Below, one piece after another: positions 55,101 to 64,000 of a DNA stretch of 64,000 nt. The translations under genes and the position numbers were made by a program. Below the pieces are notes generated by a model. It did no database searches. It saw only the letters and a program-made list of their open reading frames with translations, and was not told the origin of the DNA. Within the stretch, counting starts at the first letter, position 1, and each line of letters starts with the position of its first letter. Source of the stretch: Blastocladiella emersonii ATCC 22665 (Eukaryota; Blastocladiomycota; Blastocladiomycetes; Blastocladiales; Blastocladiaceae); the NCBI GenBank assembly GCA_025594325.1, contig JANHCV010000007.1, forward strand, positions 1,240,001 through 1,304,000. Reading direction: 5' to 3'.

Positions 55101-56156
55101 CGACATGTCGGACGTGTTGGCCGACTGGATGTACGAGCTGGAGCTGATGCTCTTCGAGATCTGGAGCGAGTTGGCGGACATGAGCGGCGGAAGCGGGTGC
55201 AGCACGGTGCCCAGCATCGTGGTCGCGCCGACGAATCCCGCAGTGGGCGAGTAGTCAGGCTGCTGGTGCGAGTTGCCCGCGATCACGCTCGGCGACGTGA
55301 CGAAGATGGCGTCGGCCGTGAGCGAGGTGGTCTCGTCGGCCTCGATGACCGTCTCGCCGAGATCGTCGACCACGTTCACGTCGATCGGGCCCGCGTCGCT
55401 CGGCGACGACATGTCCGAGAGCCGGCCCGACGTGCTCCGCTGGCGGCGCGGCGGCGTGCTCGTGTACCCGGCGGACGACGTGCTCGCGCGGCGCACGTCG
55501 TGGTTCGAGGGTGGGCCCGACGACAGACTCGCGCGGTGTGCGCGCGGCACGAGCGACGAGGACGCGCGGCGCGACGGCGTGCTGAGGGTCCCGGATACGG
55601 CGGCCGATTGCCGGCCGAGGGTCCCACCGCCGCTGCTGCCCGCGAGCTGGTCCGTCGACTCTGGCGGCAGCGGCGTGCCGCTCGCGATCGCCATGGACAT
55701 GGTGCTGGGCAGCGTGTTGACCGAGGTGCGGCGCGAGCTCGGGCTGCTGTGCTCGAGGATCGAAATGGACTTTTTGCGCGTGAGGACCGCGCCGTTCGGC
55801 ATCACGGTCGTCGAGCCCGTCACGGCCGACGGCGTGGTGCCGAGGCGCGATAGCGACTCGGTGTTGTCCTGTGCGCCGGCGGCGAGCGCGGACACGGCGG
55901 CTCGCGCGCTGACGCTCCGCACGATGCCGGACCCGCCAACGCGGCTGCCGGGTGGCTCGAGTGGGTCGGGTCCGCCGCCCGGGCCGCCGCCCATGCTCGA
56001 CGACGAGACGCTCGCGCTCAGGGCCTGCTGGCTGAGCGGCGAGTAGACGCCCGGGCCGAGCGTCTGGCGGCGCACAGGCGAGAGCGGCTCCGGGAGCAGG
56101 CCTGACGAGCGCGCATCCGCGTCGTCGCCCTGCACGGCGGAGTTGGATCGCTGCAT
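52177..56156 (-). CDS. KUP/HAK potassium transporter with long N-terminal extension
   Basis: Plasma-membrane K+ uptake transporter (K_trans family). I place six exons: 56156-54460, 54397-54329, 54266-53972, 53907-53259, 53187-52675 and 52610-52177, 1,218 residues. Junctions are fixed by family motifs: TITALGILYGDVAAAPMFVM, GIVKYCLVVLHADNNGEGGM, LLADG/LLVPAISMLAALEG, WFGAIAIIGAWNIA, SAMGSQSVISGCFALI joined to DQAVALRVIPPVESF, GHGTYYVPMFCFTM and DINHALDDKFW. The soluble C-terminus has PEDIVLLTVQCMKGLPFVA and EEDRVIVRAVDPSGGIFRVL. The first 565 residues are Ser/Pro/Gly-rich and disordered, far longer than the usual short N-terminus, and could carry phosphorylation control. The start MQRSNSAVQG is chosen over an upstream in-frame ATG in leader-like sequence. 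Twelve hydrophobic segments fit the family. Confidence 0.93.
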
Positions 56157-57207
56157 GGTCGTGGGTGTGTGGAGTGACGGAGACGCGTCGTGGGGCGAGT
56201 TGGGGTAGATTTGACTCGGTCGGTCTAGTGCATGCAGATTAAGCAAGTCTCTGCTGCTGCATCGGTATGGTGTGGGGGGCCGAGGCGTGGAAGGGCCAGC
56301 GTGACAGCCCGACCGGCACGCGCGCGAGGGTGGAGGTGCGCGCGAGCGGTCGCGGCAGGGGGGAGACGAGGGAGACGCGTGCGCGTGCGCGGGCAGGCGG
56401 CGAGCAAGCGTCGCAATATAGGCGGACACCAGGTCACAGATTTGAAGCAGGCCAGCGACACATGTGTGGCGCAGTCAACGGCCGGGCGGGGTCGGTTGCG
56501 TGGGGCGGCGTGCTCGCTTGGGCGTGTGTGTGTTCGACGACGACGAGCGGTCAACGCGTCAAGTCCGTGATGCCATCCGGGCAGGGAAACACCTTCGGCT
56601 CTTCTCTTTCATGGCTGTGCGCCGAGTGGGAGACGCGTGCGTGTGGGCAGGCTGGCTCGGGCCAGATGTATCGCGCGAACGGTCGCCCACACGCGCGTCG
56701 AGTCCCGTGACGTTCTTTGTGACACCTGACGTCTCCTTGATTTGGAAGCGCCAAAGAAGCCGCCGAGCGCTGAGGGACGCGTCGCGAACGCATCGCGATC
56801 GATCGCGGCCCGAGGTGGCGACGTTCGAAGTCCTAGCACCACAAGGAACGGGCAGGACGGCAGACTCAGGACACGGGCACCGCGTTGCCGCAAGTCAATG
56901 GCCGCAGTGAGGGGTGCCGCGGTGCTCAAGAGACGCGTGAAGCGCGAGACGCGTCGCGGGTCAGGTGAGCGGCGCATGAGGTCATGCGGCACGTGGGGAC
57001 GCGGAACCATCACGTGGGGCGGGAGAGGTTTTTGGCTGGTTTTCGCGTTCGGTTTTGCGACGCGTTGCCGGCGGGAGCGCATTTTTCGCATTCGCCCAGC
57101 GGGCAGCGGCAGCGCAGCGCGGCCGGCCCTTACGCGCTCAGCTTGCCGCCCATCTCAACCCACCACACCCAGACCCAGACTCATACCCCGCGGCCGCCCT
57201 CACCGCC
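56157..57207. promoter_or_regulatory. Divergent promoter between KUP and CHD1 with GAGACGCGT boxes
   Basis: About 1.05 kb without a supportable gene. GAGACGCGT occurs at 56180, 56372, 56630, 56930 and 56946, the densest cluster in the window. The core ACGCGT matches the MCB box bound by MBF in yeasts; regulation of either gene by such a factor is inference. Confidence 0.55.
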
Positions 57208-60200
57208 ATGAGCGGCTCCTTCATCAGCCCCGACGACGACCCCGAGCTGTTCGGCCTGCGCCGGTCGGGCCGCGCGCGCCGCACCGTGGCGCAGTATGCC
57301 GATCTCGTACGCGTCGCCGCCCGTGTGCCTCCCCCTGGCCGCGCCCTGCCGCTGGCGCCGCACCCGATCACGGGCCCCATCGGCGGCCGCGACTGGCAGC
57401 TGTGTGCATGCGCTGGATCGTGCCCCGCTTCGCGTCCGCGTCCGCGCGCGCCGTTGCCGTTGCTGTTGCCGAGCGCGGGCCGCCGTTGCTGCCGCCCGCG
57501 GCCGTCGTTGTTGTTGCCGCCGCCGGCGCGATGCCGTCGTCGTCGTCGACGCCGACCCCGCGGTCGCGGCGGCCGTCTCAGAGACACGCTGCCGCTGCTG
57601 CTGCGCTCAACGCCACCGCGTTTCCCACGCCCGCTCGCTCACGCGCCCCCCTCCTCGCCCGCCCCTCATCGCGTAGATGCAGCAAGACAGCGATGGCGAC
57701 GACGACCTGCCCGACGCGCACCGCCCGTCGCGCACCCGCAAGCGCCGCGTGATCGACAGCGACGACGACGAGTTCCGCCAGCCGTCGCCGCCACCACGCG
57801 CCGCGGCCAACCGCACCAAGCGCCCGCGCCGCCGCGCCGCCGCCGGCTCGGACGATGAAGATGACGACGCGTCGTTCGGTGGCGACTCGGACCAACACGA
57901 TGACGACGACGACGAGGCTGACTCCGAGTCGGATGACGCCGAGACCAGCGACTCGGACGCCGAGTACGGCCGGTCGTCGTCGTCGCGCCGGAGGCGGCCG
58001 CAACGCGCCGCGCAAGGCGCTCGCCGCCGCAACGGCGCTTCTCAGTGTACGTTGTTGTTGCTGTCTGCGTGTCACGGCGCGGCTGGCCCTGCACGGCACA
58101 CGGCTCGTACGGCGCTGGCGACACGGTCGCGTCGTCGTCGCCATCGTTGCCGCGCCGGGCCGTTGTCGTCGTCGTCGTCGCCGTGTACCATTGATGAGTT
58201 GCTGATTTCTGACCTCAACCCACCCTGCCATCCTCGTTCACGGTCTCACCTCGCCGTCGCCGCCGTTGCCGCGTGCTCAGCCCGACGCAAGACCTCGGCG
58301 CGAAACACCAACTCGTACTCGGACGACTCGGACCTGCAGGCCACGGCCGTGCGCTTCTCGACGCGCCGCCGCACCGCCGTCAGCTACACGGAGCCCAACT
58401 ACGCCGACCCGGACTCGTCGAGCGACCCCGACGACCTCGACTCGCACCTCGACGACGGCGCCAGCGGCTACGCGGCCGCGCCCGTCGACGAGGGACCCAC
58501 CATCGAGCAGGTCCTCGACCACCGCGTCATCCATGCCAAGGGCGACGGTACGCTTTGATCGCCGCTGGTGATGTCGGAGGCCGTGTCACTCACACCTCCG
58601 CCGTGATCCGCAACCAGATGGCCTCATCGACGAGACGGTCCCGCCCGTCACCGAGTACCTGGTCAAGTGGAAGAACAAGTCGCACCTCCACAACACGTGG
58701 CACGCCGAGCCCGCGCTCAAGGGCCTCAAGGGCATCAAGAAGCTCAACAACTACGTCAAGCTGCTCGCCCTCGACACGCACCGCGACGACCTCGAGGATG
58801 ACGAGCTCGAGCAGCGCAACATCGACCTGGAGCTGCGCCGCAACCTGCTCGAGGAGTACAAGCAGGTGGAGCGCGTGCTCGGCGCCCGCACCGCGCCCGC
58901 CGACCCCGAGACGGGCCACATGGGCGAGGCCGAGTACCTGTGCAAGTGGCGCCGTCTCGAGTACAGCGAGTGCACCTGGGAGCGCGCCAGCGCCATCACG
59001 CCGCAGTTCCAGGCCGAGATCGACACGTACTTCGCGCGCGAGAACTCGGCGTTCCTCCCGAACCGCGGCAAGCACTACACGGCCAACGACACGCGGCCGC
59101 GGTGGACGTCGCGCGAGCAGCCCGCGTACGTGGCCGCCGGCACCCTGCGCGACTACCAGCTGCTCGGCGTCGCGTGGATGCTGTACCTGTGGTCGCGCAA
59201 CGAGAACGGGATCCTCGCCGACGAAATGGGTCTCGGCAAGACGGTCCAGACCATCACCACGCTCAACATCATGATGCAGGAGCACCGCGTGCACGGCCCG
59301 TTCCTGGTGGTGGTGCCGCTGTCGGTGATCCACTCGTGGCAGGCCGAGTTCGCCAAGTGGGCGCCCGAGATGAACGTGGTCGTGTACATTGGCAACCGCG
59401 ACTCGCGCGAGCGCATCCGCGACTACGAGCTGTACCTCAACTCGGCCAACGGCGAGAGCCCCGAGCACAAGCGGTCCAACCGGTACCTCAAGATCAACGT
59501 GCTGCTCACCACCTTCGAGCTCGTGCTCAAGGACCAGGCCGAGCTGCGCGCCATCAAGTGGTCGTACCTCGCCGTCGACGAGGCCCACCGGCTCAAGAAC
59601 TCGGGCTCGCAGCTGTACGAGGCGCTCAAGGACTTCAACACGGTCAACCGCCTGCTCATCACGGGCACCCCGCTGCAGAACACGATCGGCGAGCTCAACG
59701 CCCTCATCCAGTTCCTCATGCCGGGCAAGTTCGCCGACCTCGAGGACTTTGACCTGCGGCTCGGCGAGGAGGGGTCCGAGGAGAAGATCAAGCACCTGCA
59801 CGAGCGCCTGCGGCCCTTCATGCTGCGCCGCCTCAAGCGCGACGTAGAAAAGTCGCTGCCCAACAAGACGGAGCGCATCCTGCGCGTCGACCTCGCGCCC
59901 ATGCAGATCGAGTACTACAAGTCGATCCTCACGCGCAACTTTTCGGTCCTCAACAAGGGCGTCGCCGCGGGTGCCCAGATCTCGCTACTCAACGTGGTCG
60001 GCGAGCTCAAGAAGGCGAGTAACCACCCGTTCCTGTTCCCCGGCGCCGAGGCCCAGTACCTGACGGACCTGCCCTCGGCGTTGTCGGCTGACGGCACCCC
60101 GGCCGCGCCGCCCACGGGCATGTCGCCGGCCGAGACGCTGCGCGCGCTGCTCGTCAACTCGGGCAAGATGCTGCTCCTCGACAAGCTGCTCACGCGGCTC

Positions 60201-63200
60201 AAGTCGGGCGGGCACCGCGTGCTCATCTTCTCGCAGATGGTGCGCATGCTCGACATCCTGACCGACTACCTGGCGCTGCGCGAGTACAAGTTCCAGCGGC
60301 TCGACGGGTCCGTCTCGGCCGAGCAGCGCAAGAAGGCCGTCGACCAGTTCAACGCACCCGACTCGCCCGACTTCGTGTTCCTGCTCTCGACGCGCGCCGG
60401 CGGGCTCGGGCTCAACCTGACCACGGCCGACACGGTCATCATCTTCGACTCGGACTGGAACGCCGCCAACGACAGCCAGGCCATGGCGCGCGCGCACCGC
60501 ATCGGGCAGACCAAGACGGTGCACGTGTACCGGCTCGTGTCCAAGAACACGATCGAGGAGGAGATCATTGAGCGCGCCAAGCGCAAGATGATCCTCGAGT
60601 ACTGCATCATCAAGCAGATGGACACGTCCGGCCGCCACGTGCTCCAGGCCGTCGCCGGGTCCAAGGGCCTCGCCATGTTGCCTGGGATGGCCGGCGGCGG
60701 CGCCATGAAGCTCCCCACCGAGAAGGTGTCGCGCGACGAGCTCTCGGCGATCCTCAAGTTCGGCGCCCAGGACCTGTTCGCCAAGGACTCGGCGGCCAAC
60801 GCCGGGTCCATGGACGACGTCGACCTCGACGGGATTCTCGCGTCGGCCGAGGAGAACGAGGCCAAGGACAAGCAGGCGTTTGACGAGATCGACGCCGCCG
60901 CCGCTGCGGCTGCCGCGGCCCAGGCCAACGACGTCGCCCTGCCGCCCGCCGAGGACGCCGAGTCGTCGTCCGAGTTCCTCCGCCAGTTCCAGGTGACCGA
61001 GTTCGGCCTCGACCAGCTCAAGTGGGAGGACATCATTCCCGAGGAGGACCGCAAGGCCGCCGAGGAGGCCGAGCGCAAGCGCCAGGAGGAGGAGCAGCGC
61101 AAGCTCGAGGAGTCGATGCTCATGCGCAAGTACAAGAAGTCGATTGCGCCCGGCACCGCTGGCGCCGCCGCCAGCGAGGACGGCGCCGCGGCACCACCAC
61201 CCGCCAAGCGCCGCCGCAAGGAGCCCGCGACCGCCGCCAACCGCGCGGCCGCTGCCGCTGCGTCCACCACGGCCAACGGGACCGACCTCAACGAGCGCGA
61301 CCTGCGCGCCCTGTCGCGGTCCATTTGCCGGTTCGGCGATATCACCATGCGCCAGACCGAGATTCTGGCCGACGCGCAGATCACGGGCCGCACCTGGGCC
61401 GACGTCCAGGCCACGGCGCAGGCCATGGTCACGGCGTGCGAGGACGCGGTCACCGAGGCGACGGCGGCGGGCCCCGTGCGGCGCATGATCACGTGCGACT
61501 TCCACGGCGTGCCCATCAACGCGTCGCAGGTCGTCAGCCGCGTGCGCGACCTGTCGCTGCTCGGCGAGGTGATGCGCGGGTACCTCGGGCAGCGCGACGT
61601 GGGCGAGCTGCTCAGCTTCCGCGTCACGCTGCACCTCAAGCCCGTGACCAACTGGTCCGTGACGTGGTCGTCGCGCGAGGACTCGCTGCTCGTCGTCGGC
61701 GTGTACCTGCACGGGTTCGGCAACTGGATGAAGATCCGCGAGGACACGCGGCTCGGGCTCGCCGACAAGATGTTCCTGCTCGACGAGGAGAAGGAGAAGA
61801 TCCCGCGCCAGGAGCACCTCACCCGCCGCGCAGAGTACGTGATCCGCGTCCTCAACGACAAGCACCTCAGCTCGCGCCCACCCGCGCCCGCGGCACCCCG
61901 CGCCTCGGCTGCGGCGTTGGCGGCGGCGGCGGCTGCATCCTCGTCCTCATCGTCATCGGCAGCGCGCAACGGGACCAAGTCGCGCCGCGGTGCCGCTGCG
62001 GCGTCGTCGTCGTCCACCCGCGCCACCAACGGCACCGGCGACAGCGACCTCAGCGACCTCGACTCGCCGCACGAGGAGGACAAGAAGCGCCCGCGCGCCC
62101 GTGCCCCGGCCAAGCGCGCCAAGGCGGCGACGGCGGCCTCGCCGAAGAAGACCAAGAAGGCGGCTGCGCCCAAGAAGGCCCGCGCGCTCCCCGAGAAGCC
62201 CGTCGCGCCGGCTTCCACGACCACGCGGTCCGGTCGCCGCACCAACAACAGCCTCGCGTCGACTTCCGCACCCGCTACCTCGGCGACCGCCGCCGCCGAC
62301 CACGACTCGTCCGCCGCACCGGCTGCGTCGTCCTCGTCGGCGCCCGTGCCCAGCAAGCGGTCGTCGTCGTCGGTGCAGTACGGCGACTCGGATTCGGACA
62401 TTGACTACGACCTGGACGCGTGCAAGGCGTGCATGAAGCCGGCCAAGGCGGCGCTGCGGCAGCTGCGGTCGACGCCCGAGATCAAGGAGACGGCCGAGAA
62501 GGTGGCGGTGACGACGAGCTGCCTGCACACGATCGGCGCGCTCGTGATGCGGCAACCCGAGGCGCTGCACACGGACCTGTGGAAGTACGTGGCCGAGTGG
62601 TTCCCGAACCGGCCGCGCTGGCGCACCGTCCGCGACCTCTACACCAAGCTCGCCCAGAGCTCGTCCTCGTCCAGCAGCACGCCCGCGCGGCCCGCGTCGC
62701 CCCACCCGGGCCCGCCGCCGCCGCTGCCGCCAGCAGGCGACGACGCGGAGCGGCCCAAGTCGGGGCTCTCGGCGTCAGTCACCGCGGCGGATGCCGGCGC
62801 GGCGTCAACGACGACGCTCGGCCGCCAGCACTTCTCGTCGCGCAACGGGTCCGCGGCGCAGTCGCCCAACGCGTCGGCGTCCTCGATCGACCGCGGCTCG
62901 GGTTCGGCGCAGCAGCAGCAGCACTACCGCGACCGGGATCGCGACCGCGACGGGCGCAGCGACCGTGACCGCGACCGCCACGGGTCCGGGTACGGCGGCA
63001 GCAGCAGCTCGCGCGACTACCACCGGTCCGACCGCTCCGACCGGTACGACCGCGACCGCGACTACCACCGTGACCGCGACTACCCGTCGTCGCGCGACCG
63101 GGACCGTGATCGCGACCACTACCGCGGGCGCAACAGCGGCGGCGGCGGTGACCGGGACCGCGACCGAGAACGCGACCGCGACCGTGACCGCGACTACCAC

Positions 63201-63314
63201 CACCGTGATCGCCACCGTGAACGCGAGCGCGAGCGGGACCGCGACCGGTACCCGGCGTCCCGCGGAAGCAACGGCGGCGGCGGGAGCAGCAGCGACGCGG
63301 CGCGGAGGCGCTGA
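57208..63314 (+). CDS. CHD1: CHD1 chromatin remodeller
   Basis: ATP-dependent nucleosome-spacing remodeller acting with transcription elongation. I place exons 57208-57306, 57677-58046, 58281-58547 and 58618-63314, 1,810 residues. The first 245 residues are acidic and Arg-rich. Two chromodomains follow (EYLVKWKNKSHLHNTWH; AEYLCKWRRLEYSECTW), then the SNF2 ATPase with EMGLGKTVQTI (Lys near 453), VVPLSVIHSW, DEAHRLKN (near 566) and ITGTPLQNTIGELNALIQFL, and the helicase C half with SQMVRMLDILTDYLALREY, STRAGGLGLNLTTADTVI and RAHRIGQTK. A SANT/SLIDE-like region holds WTSREDSLLVVGVYLHGFGN-type sequence (here WSSREDSLLVVG), and the C-terminal DUF4208 helical domain is present (CMKPAKAALRQLRS, GALVMRQPEAL). 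A tail of about 130 residues is built of DRDRDR. Introns 1 and 2 (370 and 234 nt) are long. Confidence 0.95.
62927..63270 (+). repeat. Degenerate CGNGAC repeats encoding an RD-rich tail
   Basis: Irregular hexamer repeats (CGNGAC type) encode runs of DRDRDR mixed with Tyr, His and Ser at the C-terminus of CHD1. Reading on the minus strand gives alternating V/A frames, which are artefacts. Confidence 0.75.
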
Positions 63315-63498
63315 GAGCACGCCGAGGAGGAGGTGCTGAGACGTGTTCCTTATATATTGATAAAACGCATACGAATGCATTTTGAGCCGTTTTTGCCTTT
63401 GAAACTTTTGCGCGTCAGACACACGTGAGGATGGTCAGGGACGCGTTGCGCCACATCTCGCGCGGGGCGTCGAGTGCTCGGCCCCCCAACGGCGCACC
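63315..63498. other. Short intergenic region after CHD1
   Basis: A/T-richer than its surroundings, with TATATATTGATAAAACG near 63351, suitable for 3' end formation of CHD1. No gene seen. Confidence 0.5.
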
Positions 63499-64000
63499 AT
63501 GTTAGCCACCTCGCCAACTCTTACGAAAGCAGATGCATTGCCTCGCTGCACGGCGCCGCGACCGCCGTCCAGTGCGGCGAGCAGCGTGAGCTCGCCCGCG
63601 CTCCGTCCGCGACGGTGGCCTGCCGCGTCCAAGCTCGACCAGTCGACGCAGATCTTTGACCTTCCCGAGCCTGCCCCGCGGCCTCCCACCGTCGATCCGC
63701 CTGCTCCTCGCACGCAGGCCAAGCTCGCTGCTGCACTCGACCAGCTGCAGTCATTGCACCAGCACGCGGCGGCGATCCGTCGCGAACTGCTTAATGCCCA
63801 CGACCTCGATGCTGGCACCGATACCTTCACCGCGTCCGCCGACACGACGACGACCTACACGTCGTCCGCAACTACCGCGACGACACTCCCGCCGCCCGTC
63901 GCGCTGTCGGCCGCGCTGCAGGCGCAGCTGCTCAACGAGAACGCGGAGCTCCGCGCTCGCGTTCGCGCGCTCGAGGCCGTGTTCGGGACCAACGTCAGCG
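63499..64000 (+). CDS. Partial protein with coiled-coil segments, runs off the window
   Basis: Open from the ATG at 63499 (MLATSPTLTKADALPRC) through the window end without a stop, at least 167 residues. After a Ser/Pro/Ala-rich start come two likely coiled-coil helices: AKLAAALDQLQSLHQHAAAI followed by RRELL, and LQAQLLNENAELRARVRALE. The spacing suggests a scaffold-type protein. Its family cannot be named from this part, and it does not share the SKRPR or LSDLSD motifs of the 33-39 kb array. Confidence 0.6.
   Translation, partial: MLATSPTLTKADALPRCTAPRPPSSAASSVSSPALRPRRWPAASKLDQSTQIFDLPEPAPRPPTVDPPAPRTQAKLAAALDQLQSLHQHAAAIRRELLNAHDLDAGTDTFTASADTTTTYTSSATTATTLPPPVALSAALQAQLLNENAELRARVRALEAVFGTNVS

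Noticed and set aside
54420-56429. Serine-rich frame as a separate gene upstream of the KUP transporter
   Set aside because: A 62-nt intron (54398-54459) with a GTACGT donor, a GACTGACG branch and a TAG acceptor joins it in frame to the first transporter helix, and no stop intervenes.
57307-57676. A gene hidden in the long CHD1 intron 1
   Set aside because: The frames across it are Arg/Pro-rich and without motifs; good GTACGC donor and TAG acceptor support an intron.
62805-63422. Hydrophobic Val/Ala-rich minus-strand frame that looks like membrane repeats
   Set aside because: It is the antisense of the CHD1 DR repeat (GTC/GCG codons opposite GAC/CGC).

Overview
The window is nuclear DNA of a fungus. 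It is very GC-rich and gene-dense. Most genes are interrupted by short introns (about 49-80 nt) with GT..AG ends, a GCTGAC or CTAAC branch site and a TAG or CAG acceptor. I see no rRNA, tRNA, CRISPR array, insertion sequence or prophage. Fungal markers are TAF5, Sof1, a PTC7-type phosphatase, Scs2/VAP, a Pho2-like homeodomain protein, a KUP/HAK potassium transporter, an alkaline ceramidase and CHD1. A zoosporic or other early-diverging fungus (for example Blastocladiomycota) would fit the very high GC and the giant ASH/MSP-repeat protein, but a basidiomycete cannot be excluded by reading alone.

Layout. 0.5-3.3 kb: mitochondrial carrier and Scs2/VAP, both on +. 3.4-8.9 kb: an accessory patch on the minus strand with two pairs of tandem paralogues of unknown function and a small two-exon gene. 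9.6-13.4 kb: TAF5 and SOF1 (minus). 14.5-21.4 kb: PTC7-like phosphatase and a long homeobox gene (+). 22.3-33.3 kb: an 11-kb gene for a protein of about 3,632 residues built from ASH/MSP-like Ig folds. 33.6-39.3 kb: three tandem paralogues of an apparently undescribed nuclear-type coiled-coil family. 39.8-51.6 kb: a type II membrane protein with DUF4097-like repeats, two unknown proteins, a TBC Rab-GAP, an RS-domain cyclophilin, an alkaline ceramidase and a secreted protein. 52.2-56.2 kb: KUP transporter with a long N-terminal extension. 57.2-63.3 kb: CHD1. The window ends inside another gene.

The core genes fall into separate processes: transcription and chromatin (TAF5, CHD1, homeobox), ribosome biogenesis (SOF1), membrane contact sites and lipids (Scs2, ceramidase), trafficking (TBC), splicing-linked folding (cyclophilin), ion transport and mitochondria. 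They do not form a pathway cluster. The two lineage-specific patches (3.4-8.9 kb and 33.6-39.3 kb) are the unusual part. The three coiled-coil paralogues share one design: a basic N-terminal half with a SKRPR motif, an acidic S-x-[LI]-S-D-[LV]-S-D motif just before a single intron, then an alanine-rich coiled coil of 11-, 15- or 18-residue repeats, ending in a short [LM]CR tail. A 25-bp sequence is identical in gene-free DNA near each patch (4462-4486 and 39530-39554), and its core GAGACGCGT recurs in several promoters.

Exon borders were placed by reading splice signals, keeping the frame and matching known families. They are firm where family motifs cross the junction and are marked uncertain elsewhere.
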